The notes beneath the pieces are model-generated. The model was given only the letters and a program-made list of their open reading frames with translations, had not been told where the DNA came from and ran no database searches. This document shows, piece after piece, positions 22,401 through 32,548 of a DNA stretch of 64,000 nt. Source of the DNA: Verrucomicrobiales bacterium (lineage in GTDB: Bacteria; Verrucomicrobiota; Verrucomicrobiia; Verrucomicrobiales; DEV007); contig JAOFXR010000002.1 of NCBI GenBank assembly GCA_028047635.1, positions 1 to 64,000 on the forward strand, given 5' to 3'. The position numbers and the translations under genes are program-made. Every line of letters starts with the position of its first letter. The first letter of the stretch is position 1.

Positions 22401-23507
22401 AAAGGCATCGCGAAAGTGGAAGCTGCGCTGCCGGGTGATAGCGAAAGTGAGAGACTTCTTGCTTACCGAGCATTGCGAAACGCGGAATACGTCTTTAGCG
22501 ACCAGCAAATGACGAAACTCGTGAGCGATTCATCCCCCGCCGTCCGTCGTGAGGTGGCGGTATCGCTTCGTTATCGTTCCGCAGAGGAAAAGTCGGAATG
22601 GGTCACGACCCTGCTCGGGTCGATACCTGAAGGAGATCGCTATTATCTGGAAGCGTGTGGACTTGCTGCGGAAGGAGCAGAGAAGAGCGTTTGGAAACAG
22701 TTGAACGAGAAGACAGGTGATACCAATTCCGCGGAGTGGAGCGAGAACTTTGCCCGGGCAACCTGGCGACTACAGCCGGACGCAGCGATCCCTGCACTCG
22801 TCGAAAGAATCGGAAACGCAAAGCTAACCGCCGAGCAACGCACTCTCGCGCTTGATACGATCGCTTTCACCTGCAGCGAAGCCGCTGCCAATGCTATGGC
22901 CCAACTCGCAGCGGACGGCGATATTGCAGCGAAACGCTGGTTGCTGACACGAGCATGGGGAGAATGGAAAGAATTCGGCACGGAAGCAAAACTCAAAGAA
23001 CTCGGCATCTACGATCCTGACAATGTCACCATCACGGCAATCACGATGCCGAAGCCGCTCGAAAAATCGAACCTTCCTCCCATCGCTGAAATTTTAAAAC
23101 TGAAAGGCGATCCCGCCAAAGGAGCGGTTGCCGCAGGACGTTGTTACACCTGCCATCAGATTGAAGGCAATGGAGTCGCCTACGGGCCCGACCTCAGAGG
23201 CTGGGTCGCGAACCAGGGCGATGAAGCATTCCTCCGTGCTGTGATTGACCCGGCAGCAGATATCGCCCACGGCTTCAACGGGGCGAGTGTCAGACTGAAG
23301 GGTGGAGGCTTTATCCATGGCCTCGCAATCAGCCGACAGGATCCTGTGATCATCCAATCGATGGGCGGGCTCACTCAAATCATTCCGAAGGAGAAGGTCG
23401 AAAAAGTTGGCAACTTCAAAGGATCACTCATGCTATCAGCCGATCAACTCGGGCTGACCGCTCAAGATCTGGCTGATCTAACGGCTTATTTGAAGACAGT
23501 GAACTAG
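19437..23507 (+). CDS. ThuA + NPCBM + PVC-type dehydrogenase/HEAT + cytochrome c (CxxCH) protein
   Basis: ThuA-like N-term (ILFLAGPRSHASGDHEFF), NPCBM-like (GKPLTVAGKAFEDGIGTHAPSVIHYQLP), PVC sugar dehydrogenase (MDSDADGRIWATEGVNYRR), C-terminal CYTCHQIEGNGVAYGPDL. Confidence 0.9.
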   Translation: MKRFIPFFLTLAFFATSLLEVSAAEPTKILFLAGPRSHASGDHEFFAGCSLLAKALNEQSNLDVEAEVIKGWPEDESVFEGVDAVIIYSDSTKVVGQGWEKTDELAKAGVGLMFMHYAVHPNREQGEQYFHPWIGGAFETGWSVNPHWVADLKTLPNHAISNGVTDLVRAYDEFYYSMRFPKDRSQVLDLVTAVPTKERLKRIINLWNENGINGIGKPQTLMWGLEREDGGRGVGFTGGHYHRNWAIDGFRKIALNAIVWVAGMEVPEGGVISTPLTEEQLNANLDDYGKPNPIIPLPNVEEFMARPPAEFIDAEALKKREAEKEAKDEAKKKKAGAKAKSMSDKKSVALYESPIMKSGSEERITDFNVDLKGTKDLYLVVSNEGSSSHDWSDWLNTEIHYQSGKKVALSSLKWKSAKSLGETKVGKNYIGKPLTVAGKAFEDGIGTHAPSVIHYQLPEAASRIKGQAALDDGGAIRGGKSTPAEVIFVIYSSAPPSEASNKPVATANFDPDSLEPQKVPADQFVVPEDLEVTVWATSPILFNPTNMDSDADGRIWATEGVNYRRHAGRRPEGDRVVVLEDTTGDGMADSSHTFVQDPELEAPLGIAVMDNKIIVSQPPSLIVYTDVDRNLKFDPTKDTKETLLTGFNGRQHDHSLHSVTAGPDGKWYINQGNCGAKFTDGDGRTFSIGGPYQGGGGVFYNNNHELGGVVSDDGRVWTGGFAARMNRDTTGLTVIGHGFRNSYEHTVTSMGDVFQNDNDDPPACRVSWMMEGAFFGFFSRDGKRTWQADQRPGQSIPEAHWRQDSPGTTPPGDVYGSGSPTGITFYENGALPEKYIGTLLSCEARGQVIFGYQPKPKSAGFEMERYDFMKAKPGTLFRPSDVLVGADGALYVSDWFDPRVGGHGDNDASTSGTIYRIAPKDFVPPQSYKRDPVSLLSSPSPNVRDAGFVAIKAMGTEAHENSKLFWLSEAENPYVAARAVWLLPFTGEKGIAKVEAALPGDSESERLLAYRALRNAEYVFSDQQMTKLVSDSSPAVRREVAVSLRYRSAEEKSEWVTTLLGSIPEGDRYYLEACGLAAEGAEKSVWKQLNEKTGDTNSAEWSENFARATWRLQPDAAIPALVERIGNAKLTAEQRTLALDTIAFTCSEAAANAMAQLAADGDIAAKRWLLTRAWGEWKEFGTEAKLKELGIYDPDNVTITAITMPKPLEKSNLPPIAEILKLKGDPAKGAVAAGRCYTCHQIEGNGVAYGPDLRGWVANQGDEAFLRAVIDPAADIAHGFNGASVRLKGGGFIHGLAISRQDPVIIQSMGGLTQIIPKEKVEKVGNFKGSLMLSADQLGLTAQDLADLTAYLKTVN

Positions 23508-23694
23508 AGCTTTTGGCTCCGAGAGGCGAGAGCAAGGAGTGACTGTATCTTGCTGGCAGCGCAGACTCCGTCCAGAAGCCCTGTTTTCGAACTTCCGCAC
23601 TGTAGCCTCTTGCCTAACTCCTATCTGGCGGCTGGAAGCGCGCCACTCCATTGGCGCAACCTTTGCGGTATAGCAACACTAACGAATTCAACGA

Positions 23695-23733
23695 CAAAAA
23701 AAGCCAGCCTCCCTCTCAGGAGAACCGGCCTTT
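23695..23733 (-). terminator. intrinsic terminator for the DUF3597 gene
   Basis: Minus strand aggccggttctcctgagagggaggctggctttttttg: imperfect stem with T7 tail. Confidence 0.55.
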
Positions 23734-23772
23734 CAAATAATAAGAAAAGAGTAAAACGATCGAGTCGTTCTA

Positions 23773-24207
23773 TTAGTCAAGCAAGTCAGCTGGAACAGTT
23801 CCACCATTAGCGGCGAGCTGCTTCATGACTTCTTTGTGGAGCCACATGTTCATCTCTGCAGAACCTTTGATGTCGATGTCGGACTGTGAGTAGCCGAGCT
23901 CGAGAGCAAGCTCCTTACGAGCGCCATAGCTGCTGTCCATTCCCACGAGCTTCATGAGATCGACGATTGAACGACGCCAATCAAGATCCTCTGCGCGCTC
24001 ACTCGCAAGCTTGGTAAGATTAGCCTCAACGTCAACCGCCTCGATTGGAGTCGGAGTGGGTGCCGCCTCAACAGCAGCTTCGCCACTTTCAGCAGCAGCC
24101 TCTGCGCCCTCGGCAACAGGTGCTGGAGACGGTGCCGCTTCTTCAGCTGCAACTTCTTCTTCGCTTTTGCCAAAAATCAGGCCCTTCAATTTTGAAAACT
24201 TACTCAT
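23773..24207 (-). CDS. DUF3597 domain protein
   Basis: C-term DLDWRRSIVDLMKLVGMDSSYGARKELALELGYSQSDIDIKGSAEMNMWLHKEVMKQLAANGGTVPADLLD. Confidence 0.85.
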   Translation of the reverse strand: MSKFSKLKGLIFGKSEEEVAAEEAAPSPAPVAEGAEAAAESGEAAVEAAPTPTPIEAVDVEANLTKLASERAEDLDWRRSIVDLMKLVGMDSSYGARKELALELGYSQSDIDIKGSAEMNMWLHKEVMKQLAANGGTVPADLLD

Positions 24208-24333
24208 TGCCGGTATGCTAGCGATTGATTCGAAAGCGGCAAGTTTCAAAGAGACTAGAATGCGCTTCTTTCTTTGTGACTTTTATACGTAACCGGAAAT
24301 CAACCCTTGAGTCGATTGCAGTGCCCCTGAAAA

Positions 24334-25050
24334 TTGACTAAGATGAGACACGCATCCTCTTCAATGAACCGACCTTCTATCTCTCCGGCCATTCTGGCAC
24401 TCGCCGTGCTGACCTTGCCGTTCGTCACCGGCGGACAAACCCGTTTCTTCGGTGGCGATCAGGAAAGTCAGATCATCAGAAAGGCAAAGCGTTACAATCT
24501 CGTCTCCGTCAAAAAAGAGGTCCCCGGCTCCTTTATCGACATGAGGTATAAAATCACCTCAGCGGCGAATAAGCCCCTTTACCTCAAAGAGATGCCCTGC
24601 CTCGTGCACCGATCCACGGCGCAAAAACTGAAGAAGGCCAACGCAATCCTCGGAAAAAGCGGCTATGCGATCAAAGTCTGGGATGCGTGGCGGCCACCTG
24701 AAGCGCATCATGCACTGTGGAATGCAGTTAGAGATCCCAAATATGTAGTTCCGCCGAGCAAAGGGCTTTCCTGGCATTGCTACGGAATCTCGATTGACCT
24801 GACACTCGTCAAATCCGACGGAACTCCGGTGGCGATGCCTTCCAAATTCGACGAATTCTCTGACCGCGCGGCATCTGACTACCGGGGTGGCGATCCGGGG
24901 ATCGCAGAGCGGGTCAATCTACTTCAGCAGACGATGCGCTCGGTCGGCTTTCGCGTCATCGAATCCGAGTGGTGGCATTTTGACGACATGGCCGCACAGG
25001 GCGGAATTCGCAATATCACCGCTGCCGACCTCGGTATCCGCATGCCTTAA
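24334..25050 (+). CDS. D-alanyl-D-alanine dipeptidase (VanX/DdpX-like, M15)
   Basis: FIDMRYKITSAANKPLY, KVWDAWRPPEAHHALW, SWHCYGISIDLTLV, EWWHFD. Confidence 0.9.
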   Translation: MTKMRHASSSMNRPSISPAILALAVLTLPFVTGGQTRFFGGDQESQIIRKAKRYNLVSVKKEVPGSFIDMRYKITSAANKPLYLKEMPCLVHRSTAQKLKKANAILGKSGYAIKVWDAWRPPEAHHALWNAVRDPKYVVPPSKGLSWHCYGISIDLTLVKSDGTPVAMPSKFDEFSDRAASDYRGGDPGIAERVNLLQQTMRSVGFRVIESEWWHFDDMAAQGGIRNITAADLGIRMP

Positions 25051-25058
25051 AAAAAGCG

Positions 25059-26372
25059 ATGAAAAAAGCAGCCATCGATATCGTCAAAAAACTTCAGGAG
25101 AGTGGATACGAAGCCCTTTTCGCGGGGGGCTGTGTCCGTGATCAATTACTCGATCATATACCTGGTGACTACGACATCGCAACGAACGCTACCCCGGACC
25201 AAGTCATCGAACTGTTTCCGCGGGCTAATACGGTGGGTGCCCATTTCGGGGTGGCGCTCATCAAAAAGGACGGATTTCACTTTGAAATCGCAACCTTTAG
25301 AACCGACGGGGATTATTCCGATGGACGCCGCCCTGACAGTGTCTCTTTTTCCACGGCGAAAGAGGACGCAAGCCGACGGGATTTCACGGTAAACGGGCTC
25401 TTTCTCGATCCCGTAAGTGGGGAACTGATCGATTATGTCAACGGTCAGGCAGATCTCAAGGCCGAAGTGATTCGCGCGATCGGAGAGCCCGAGGACCGAT
25501 TTTCAGAGGACTACCTGAGAATGCTGAGAGCGATTCGATTTGCAACGGTGCTTGGATTTGAGATCGAACCGGCAACGAAACGCTCAATTAAATCCCTCTC
25601 TCACCAGACCGCACAAATCGCGCCAGAGCGCATCAAACAGGAACTCAACAAAATTTGGAGAAGCCCCCATCGTCAGCGCGGTTTCGATCTTCTCGTTGAG
25701 ACAGGCTTGATGAAAGCCGTTCTTCCGGAGATTCTCGACCTGCAAGGGTGCGAGCAACCGCCTCAGTGGCACCCTGAAGGGGATGTTTTTAAACATACAC
25801 GCCTCATGCTGGGACACCTCCCCGATGACGCGAGTCTCCCGCTCGTTCTTTCAGTTCTGTTTCACGACATCGCGAAACCAGCTACTTACACTTACGACGA
25901 AGCTGCCGACCGGATTCGTTTTAATGGTCATGATAAGCTGGGTTCAGAGATGGCAGTGACCATTTTGAAGCGGCTGCGATATTCCAACGAGGTGATCGAT
26001 GCGGTCGAGGCAGCGGTCGCGAATCACATGAAGTTTAAAGATGTCCAGAAAATGCGCACGGCGACGCTGAAACGCTTTATCGCCAAGGACCGATTCAATG
26101 ACGAGCTTGAACTGCATCGCGTCGACTGCGCGGGGAGCAATCAGAACTTTGGAAACTACGACTATGTTCGGGAAAAAATCACTGAGTTTGAAAGCAAACC
26201 ACTGATGCCCAAACGTTTCATCAATGGTCGCGATCTCATCGAACGAAGCTGGAAAGCGGGCCCGGGATTCGGTGAATTACTCGAGAAGGCCTTTGATATG
26301 CAGTTGGAAAACAAGTTTCAAGACCGTGAGGAGGCATTAATCTGGCTTGATGGTCAGACTCCAGACCACTGA
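25059..26372 (+). CDS. cca: CCA tRNA nucleotidyltransferase
   Basis: ALFAGGCVRDQLLDHIPGDYDIATNATPDQVIELFP, RRDFTVNGLFLDP, EDYLRMLRAIRFATVLGF, HD region. Confidence 0.9.
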   Translation: MKKAAIDIVKKLQESGYEALFAGGCVRDQLLDHIPGDYDIATNATPDQVIELFPRANTVGAHFGVALIKKDGFHFEIATFRTDGDYSDGRRPDSVSFSTAKEDASRRDFTVNGLFLDPVSGELIDYVNGQADLKAEVIRAIGEPEDRFSEDYLRMLRAIRFATVLGFEIEPATKRSIKSLSHQTAQIAPERIKQELNKIWRSPHRQRGFDLLVETGLMKAVLPEILDLQGCEQPPQWHPEGDVFKHTRLMLGHLPDDASLPLVLSVLFHDIAKPATYTYDEAADRIRFNGHDKLGSEMAVTILKRLRYSNEVIDAVEAAVANHMKFKDVQKMRTATLKRFIAKDRFNDELELHRVDCAGSNQNFGNYDYVREKITEFESKPLMPKRFINGRDLIERSWKAGPGFGELLEKAFDMQLENKFQDREEALIWLDGQTPDH

Positions 26373-26441
26373 TCGCCAGTTGACGTGGTCGATTACTACG
26401 CTTCCATTGATAGTGCGACAACCGTTCCATCCCACTCGCCA

Positions 26442-27557
26442 ATGAGACACCGCACAATTCTCTCGCGCATTGCTTTTTGTAGCTTTGCACTCACTCTTTC
26501 TATAGGAACCTCCCTTGCCGAGGAACCCAAGAAAGCCAGTCCCTCAACTGTCCACGAAATCACTCCGGCTCATACCGAAGGCCAGGGCTGGGCGGGAGCA
26601 GAACTCGCTAGCCCCTTTGATCGACTTCCCGCGAAAGCGGAGAAAATCGTGAGACCTGCGGTTTGGAATCTTAGTAGACACAGCTCGGGTATCTCATTCC
26701 GGTTCAATAGTGACTCTCCTACCCTCACGATTAAATACACACTTACTTCGGGTAATATAGCGATGTCTCACATGCCAGCCACTGGTGTGAGCGGTGTTGA
26801 TCTCTACGCACTGGATGATGACGGCAAATGGAAATGGGTCTCCGTGGCAAGACCATCCGGGCAGGAAGTGACCTTCAAGATTGAAGGGCTCGACCCCGGG
26901 ATGCGCAGCTATCTCGCCTATCTGCCGCTCTACAATGGGGTGAAATCGATACAAGTCGAAGTCCCTGAGGGAAAAACCTACCAGCAGGTCGCTCCGCGAA
27001 AAGAAAAGCCCATCGTGTTTTACGGAACCTCAATCACCCACGGAGCCTGCGCGTCGCGCCCGGGAATGACGCACCCGGCCTTGCTCTCCCGCAGGCTCAA
27101 CATGCCGATACTCAATCTGGGATTCTCCGGCAATGGCAAAATGGAGGCGGAGGTAGGAGCACTGCTCACTGAGATCGATGCCTCAGTCTATATCATCGAC
27201 TGTCTCCCCAATATGAATGGGGACTCAGTAGCCACCAACACGGTTCCGCTCGTGCAACAGCTCAGGGAAATTCGACCCGACACTCCTATCATTCTCGTCG
27301 AGGACCGTACTTTCACCAATGCCTGGGTTTTCAAATCCCGTCGCGAGCACCATAAAAAAAGCCGTGCGGCACTCATCCGAGCCTATGACGAACTCGTATC
27401 CTCTGGTGTGAAGAATCTCCATTATCTGGAAGGAGCTGATCTCCTTGGTGACGACCACGAAGGAGCCACAGATGGTTCCCACCCGAACGACCTTGGATTT
27501 CTGCGCCAGGCCGATGTCTTTGAACCGATTATCAAAAAGGCCCTGAAAATCCAGTAA
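26442..27557 (+). CDS. SGNH/GDSL-type hydrolase, secreted
   Basis: [56 protein letters not shown]. Confidence 0.9.
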   Translation: MRHRTILSRIAFCSFALTLSIGTSLAEEPKKASPSTVHEITPAHTEGQGWAGAELASPFDRLPAKAEKIVRPAVWNLSRHSSGISFRFNSDSPTLTIKYTLTSGNIAMSHMPATGVSGVDLYALDDDGKWKWVSVARPSGQEVTFKIEGLDPGMRSYLAYLPLYNGVKSIQVEVPEGKTYQQVAPRKEKPIVFYGTSITHGACASRPGMTHPALLSRRLNMPILNLGFSGNGKMEAEVGALLTEIDASVYIIDCLPNMNGDSVATNTVPLVQQLREIRPDTPIILVEDRTFTNAWVFKSRREHHKKSRAALIRAYDELVSSGVKNLHYLEGADLLGDDHEGATDGSHPNDLGFLRQADVFEPIIKKALKIQ

Positions 27558-27609
27558 TCACACTTATTTTCTTTCACCCCTTAGTATTTCTCTGCACCCT
27601 CTTAATTCT

Positions 27610-28626
27610 ATGACGAAGATCGAACTCATTCTTGGCGGTATCGCTATTCTCTTGGTGGTGATCGCTGTGATCATCGGGTTTAAATTCTTTGGCATCTGGA
27701 TTCGTGCTCGCGTCTCGAATGCACCTGTCGGTATGCTTACGCTCGTGGCAATGTGGATTCGAAAAGTGCCCATCTCGATGATCGTCGACAGCCGCATTAC
27801 CGCGGCGAAAGCGGGGCTCGACTTTTCGACTGATCAGCTTGAAGCGCACTACCTTGCAGGAGGTCATATTGAAGACGTAACCCTTTCCATGGTTGCAGCA
27901 GACAAAGCGGCGATTCCGCTCATCTTCGATCGGGCTTGCGCGATTGATCTCGCGGTTAAAGGAACCAGTAAAACCGTTCTCGAAGCGGTTCGAACCTCGA
28001 TCAACCCACAGGTGATTGATTGCCCCGGCGACGGAAAAAAAATCGACGCGGTCGCACGTGACGGAATTCAACTACGCGCCCGTGCCCGTGTCACGGTGCG
28101 AACCAACCTCGAGCGTTTCGTGGGTGGAGCGACTGAGGAAACAATCATAGCGAGGGTCAACGAAGGCATCGTGACCTCGATCGGTTCAGCGAAGTCTCAC
28201 AAAGACGTGCTCGAGAATCCTGATCATATTTCCCACCGTGTTCTAGAGCGCGGTCTTGATGCCAACACCGCTTTTGAAATTCTTTCGATCGATATCGCTG
28301 ATGTTGATGTGGGTGAGAACATTGGAGCGAAGCTTCAAGCGAGTCAGGCCGAAGCAGATAAACAGGTAGCCCAGGCAAAAGCCGAGGTTCGCCGCGCGGC
28401 AGCGGTTGCGACCGAGCAGGAGATGTCAGCCCGAACCCAGGAAATGCGCGCTAAACTGGTCGAATCGGAAGCTGAAGTTCCCATGGCCATCGCAGAAGCG
28501 TTCCGTAGCGGAAATCTCGGCGTGATGGATTACACCAATTACCGCAACATCGTCTCCGATACTGAAATGAGAACCAGCATCGCTGAAGAAGTGAGCGAGA
28601 AAGACGACGAGGAAATCAATTCCTAG
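27610..28626 (+). CDS. floA: flotillin-like protein FloA
   Basis: Whole-length UPF0365/FloA pattern: [81 protein letters not shown]. Confidence 0.92.
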   Translation: MTKIELILGGIAILLVVIAVIIGFKFFGIWIRARVSNAPVGMLTLVAMWIRKVPISMIVDSRITAAKAGLDFSTDQLEAHYLAGGHIEDVTLSMVAADKAAIPLIFDRACAIDLAVKGTSKTVLEAVRTSINPQVIDCPGDGKKIDAVARDGIQLRARARVTVRTNLERFVGGATEETIIARVNEGIVTSIGSAKSHKDVLENPDHISHRVLERGLDANTAFEILSIDIADVDVGENIGAKLQASQAEADKQVAQAKAEVRRAAAVATEQEMSARTQEMRAKLVESEAEVPMAIAEAFRSGNLGVMDYTNYRNIVSDTEMRTSIAEEVSEKDDEEINS

Positions 28627-28644
28627 GTCCCTTTCTCAAGCCCA

Positions 28645-29205
28645 ATGGACGATATTCCCGTAGTTCCGCTCGCGATGGTCATCATCGCATTTCTGAGCTG
28701 GTTGCGTAGCCGGTTCAAGGAAGCGTCGGAGCTTCGTCGTGAGCGCAGTGAAGCAAAAGCGGAAGTATCCAGAGCGAGGGGCACCACTGGACCGGCAAAA
28801 CCGGCTTACCAAAGGCACAACCGCGATGAACCATTGCGCAGAGCTCCTGTCCGCGACATCGCAGAGGAGGCAGTCCCCAAAACGTTTCGTGAGTTGTTTG
28901 ATGAAATCAACTCACAGAAGGAAGTGACTTCCTCAATGACACCGCCTCCACTTCCGCCTTCGGGACCTAAGCCCAAGGTGGAACCGGAAGAGGAAGCCTG
29001 GGGCGACGGAGATGGCTTCGGTGCCTATGCGGAAGTGCCCAAATCGACAAACGTAGCGCCAAAGAAGCGGAAGCCTGCCAACAAAGAGGGCAAACACTCA
29101 TTGGCAAAAGCATTGAGTGATGGCAATCAGCTTAGCAACGCTCTCATTTTAAGAGAAATTTTAGGACCGCCCAAAGCCCTGAGCAACAAGTTCGGTAGAC
29201 GGTAG
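28645..29205 (+). CDS. hypothetical protein downstream of floA
   Basis: N-terminal TM (VVPLAMVIIAFLSWL), charged Pro-rich C-term, 18 bp from floA. Confidence 0.6.
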   Translation: MDDIPVVPLAMVIIAFLSWLRSRFKEASELRRERSEAKAEVSRARGTTGPAKPAYQRHNRDEPLRRAPVRDIAEEAVPKTFRELFDEINSQKEVTSSMTPPPLPPSGPKPKVEPEEEAWGDGDGFGAYAEVPKSTNVAPKKRKPANKEGKHSLAKALSDGNQLSNALILREILGPPKALSNKFGRR

Positions 29206-29351
29206 TGCCAAGGTTATTTCACGCCACTAGTCACAGAAGGGTGACTGCAGCCGGTTTCCGTGAGGCCGGGTCATAAGCGCTGCTCTCGGAAACCTCGATG
29301 AAGCCGACGACATCCGAACGCCTCCGGGGTTGCCCCCAGCTAGAGGATGGT

Positions 29352-30539
29352 TTACCCCGCTAACACCGACCGGACGATCCCCGGCGTCACAAGGGAGAAC
29401 AGGAACAGCAGCGCACCGCTGAGAAGAAGACTCACGAGGATCACAAAAACCGCCTCGTAAACCACGAGCGCCCGCATCGTCGAGACATCAGCACCAAGCA
29501 TCTTCAGTTGCCTGAACTCATCTTTGCGAAGGCGATTCGAAAGAAGAAATACGAGGACTCCAATGAGAACCGTGGCGACGCCGACCGCAAACAAAATCCA
29601 GAGGACGATCTGCTGCACGCTGAAAACGGTCTCAAAAAGTTCATCCATCTCCTCACTTGGGCTCACCATCTGAAGCGACTTGTCCGCCGCCATCGCCCCT
29701 TTCAACAATGCCTGCTCTTTAACCCCATGCGGAATAAGAACGGCCGCAGTGACGGGATGATCACCCGTATCGCCGTGAAAGTGAAAATTCGCCGCATTCG
29801 TCTCGGTGATTTCATTATATTCCTCGACCGCCGCATTAACTCGGATCACGCCCGTTTCTCCATCGGACTTGAGTAACTTGTCAGGATCAAGTTGATCAGC
29901 CCCATCGTGACCGTGCCCGAGGCCTTCGATGATCCAACAGGTTTTCACATCTACAAAAATGGCACTGTCATCAGGGGTTCCGCTGCGAGCGAGAACGCCG
30001 ACAACTTTCATCTTAAGAGGATAGACGCCACCAAGATCAAAAAGAGTTTCCGGGGAAGAGATCACCGCATCACCGACGACAATCCCGTTTTCCTCTGCGG
30101 TTTTTGCACCGACTACGCAATCTCCGAGCCGGAGTAGTTGGCGACCGCTTACAATTTCCAGCCCCCGAAAAGAGAAGTAATCGATCGAAGTCCCCACGAT
30201 GCGATTCTTACCTGCGGTGAAGCGCGAATAGATCGGAATCGCCGTCGCAAGATCATCCGCCTGAACCGCCTCCACTTCCCGAAAAGGTAACACCTGGATC
30301 TCAGGCTTCGTGAAATACAGGCCGTTAAAAGCCAACTCCAGCGCGCTCCCTGATTTTCCCAGCAAAAATGGTGTCTCCCCCGCTCTCGCCCTAATCCGGT
30401 TTTCGACCTGACCAACTACCATCGCAATGAGCGAAGGCAGCAGCCACACGAGCGTAAAGGCAGAGACGAGGATCAAGGTGCGCGCCTTGTGCCGAGTGAG
30501 ATAGCGCGCCCCCAGATAAAGCAGACCGCGGAAATTCAT
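29352..30539 (-). CDS. ABC transporter permease (MacB/FtsX family)
   Basis: N-term TM, large extracytoplasmic domain, three C-terminal TM helices. Confidence 0.85.
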   Translation of the reverse strand: MNFRGLLYLGARYLTRHKARTLILVSAFTLVWLLPSLIAMVVGQVENRIRARAGETPFLLGKSGSALELAFNGLYFTKPEIQVLPFREVEAVQADDLATAIPIYSRFTAGKNRIVGTSIDYFSFRGLEIVSGRQLLRLGDCVVGAKTAEENGIVVGDAVISSPETLFDLGGVYPLKMKVVGVLARSGTPDDSAIFVDVKTCWIIEGLGHGHDGADQLDPDKLLKSDGETGVIRVNAAVEEYNEITETNAANFHFHGDTGDHPVTAAVLIPHGVKEQALLKGAMAADKSLQMVSPSEEMDELFETVFSVQQIVLWILFAVGVATVLIGVLVFLLSNRLRKDEFRQLKMLGADVSTMRALVVYEAVFVILVSLLLSGALLFLFSLVTPGIVRSVLAG

Positions 30540-31204
30540 ACGCGGGCCTCCCTTCTCAGTTGCAAAAGATCAATGCATCGATCAAACCGGGGAATGAGCT
30601 CCGGTTCATGAGTGATCATGAAAAGAGTGGAGCCCAGTCGATCAGCCTCTTCGAGGAGAAGACTCACGAGCTTTTCCTGATTGGCAGGGTCGAGATTTCC
30701 AGTCGGCTCGTCTGCCAGAATCAACGCAGGCGAGGCGATCAAGGCCCTGCAAATAGCCGCGCGCTGCCGCTCCCCTTGAGAAAGTTCATGAGGAAATTTA
30801 CTCAATTGATCGGAGATCCCACTGCGCTCGGCCAATTCTTCACATCGCTTCCTGACACTGGCATCACCGGACAATACCGAGGTGATCCGGAAGGGCAGCT
30901 CAATATTTTCGCGTATCGTCAGGTAGTCGAGAAGCTCAAAATTCTGAGGAACCATCCCAATGGTTCGAATGCGAAACTGCTGTCGCGCAGAGGCGGAAAG
31001 TGATCCGGGAGTTTCTCCAAAAACATCGAGGCTCCCGCTTTCCGGAATTAAAATACCTGAAATGAGGTTAAACAAAGTCGTCTTGCCGCAGCCACTGGCA
31101 CCAACCAACGCCACTTTCGCCCCCCCCTTGATACAGAGATCATCGATCTCAAGCGCAAAGCGCTCTCCCGGGTAGGCGAACTTGAGATTTTGGCAGGTTA
31201 TCAT
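30536..31204 (-). CDS. ABC transporter ATP-binding protein (LolD/MacB-like)
   Basis: Walker A GASGCGKTT, signature ELSQGERQRAAICRALIASPALILADEPTGNLD; ATGA-type overlap with upstream gene. Confidence 0.93.
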   Translation of the reverse strand: MITCQNLKFAYPGERFALEIDDLCIKGGAKVALVGASGCGKTTLFNLISGILIPESGSLDVFGETPGSLSASARQQFRIRTIGMVPQNFELLDYLTIRENIELPFRITSVLSGDASVRKRCEELAERSGISDQLSKFPHELSQGERQRAAICRALIASPALILADEPTGNLDPANQEKLVSLLLEEADRLGSTLFMITHEPELIPRFDRCIDLLQLRREARV

Positions 31205-32406
31205 GCTTCCGGGGTCACACTTTGGCGGGAGACTTTCTGAACGCGCTCCTCGTTCAGCAAATCCAATTCGCTGATCTTCCATTCCCCCTCATAAAGCGTC
31301 GCCGTGATCTGAGCCTCATACTTATTGGTTCGCTCATGGGTGTGCCCCCAGTGCGTGATCTGTCCAATCGTAACCCACTCCGCTTTGCTCACAAACGAAT
31401 CAACGTCATCACTCGACATCTCCGCCACATCACGCAAAGCGATCTCATAAACCCGAACTCGCGGCCCGCCTGCATTTTCCAGCTTGAGCGACGCATAGAT
31501 CTCGAGATAAATTTTCTCGAGCAGCGAACCGGCAACGCTCTTTTCAAGCGTGTCATAGATCGCCGATTCATCCCGAAAATCGAAGGCGTGATACGTGTTC
31601 CTCAACAGAGCATAGACGATCTCCTCTTTCATTTCGGACTCCGGCATTTGCACGGTGTTGATACGAACCTTCAAAGAAATAAAAGCGAGAAGCAACGAAC
31701 CAAGAAACAGCCACCACACCCAGGAGGGGGAGAGAATCTTCTTTTTGATCACCGTGATCAAGGCAAAAAGAAACAGCGCGATACCGACAAAAAGTAGATA
31801 GCGGAACGGCGCATCTTCTTTCAATTGAACGTTTGGAACAGGCATCAGGGACGGAGGCAGCACCTCTTCGGACTGCGCCCAGCTAAAAGTTGTGGCATCC
31901 GGCGTAACGATACGGGCAGAAGGCTTCCCTCTGCTTGCGATCTCGACAACCACCTTGTCCTGAGCCGGACCGAACCAAAACCATTCTATGTCCAGCGAGC
32001 GAACGCCCGACTCAGCTGCAGAAAGTGTTACCCCTACGAGCGCCTCGGAAAGCGGGATCGTATCTCTCTCATCAGGCAGATAACCTTTGACCTCATCCCG
32101 CACCACAAATTGAATCGACTGATCGGGAAAGGCAATGCTTCGCCCATCTCCTTTCACGGTGACGCCACTCGCCAAAAGCGTGAGTAAATTGTCCAGAATG
32201 ACCGATTTTTGCGCCGGCTCAATCGTTTCCCCCTCAATCCTCCAACGCTCTCGAAATGCTTCCACGTGAATGAGCGCTTCGACCCTCAACTCAAATGGTT
32301 CCAAATTCACAAAGCCTCGAACGGGATCACTTTCAGCAGAAAATCCAATAGAGGCGACTGATATCAGAAGCAGCAAAGAGGTCAAAAATGGGGGGAATCG
32401 CAACAC
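31201..32406 (-). CDS. membrane-anchored periplasmic protein in ABC operon
   Basis: Signal peptide, central TM helices (FRYLLFVGIALFLFALITVI), coupled to ATPase gene. Confidence 0.6.
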   Translation of the reverse strand: MLRFPPFLTSLLLLISVASIGFSAESDPVRGFVNLEPFELRVEALIHVEAFRERWRIEGETIEPAQKSVILDNLLTLLASGVTVKGDGRSIAFPDQSIQFVVRDEVKGYLPDERDTIPLSEALVGVTLSAAESGVRSLDIEWFWFGPAQDKVVVEIASRGKPSARIVTPDATTFSWAQSEEVLPPSLMPVPNVQLKEDAPFRYLLFVGIALFLFALITVIKKKILSPSWVWWLFLGSLLLAFISLKVRINTVQMPESEMKEEIVYALLRNTYHAFDFRDESAIYDTLEKSVAGSLLEKIYLEIYASLKLENAGGPRVRVYEIALRDVAEMSSDDVDSFVSKAEWVTIGQITHWGHTHERTNKYEAQITATLYEGEWKISELDLLNEERVQKVSRQSVTPEA

Positions 32407-32548
32407 GCTCTAACCAACGCCCCGCTTCCAAGCTCGTCAAGATCGTGATTCAAGCCCTGCAACATTCTCAAAAGAGTAAAATGACCTTATTACGCTGCTT
32501 GATTCCACTTGCTCTTTCTGCAACATTTACTGCTAAATTTATTCACTC

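Noticed and set aside
29206-29351. Partial inverted sequence (ggtttccgtgag..ctcggaaacc) between convergent genes as ncRNA
   Set aside because: Probably a weak terminator; loop is long, there is no T-tract and no further structure.
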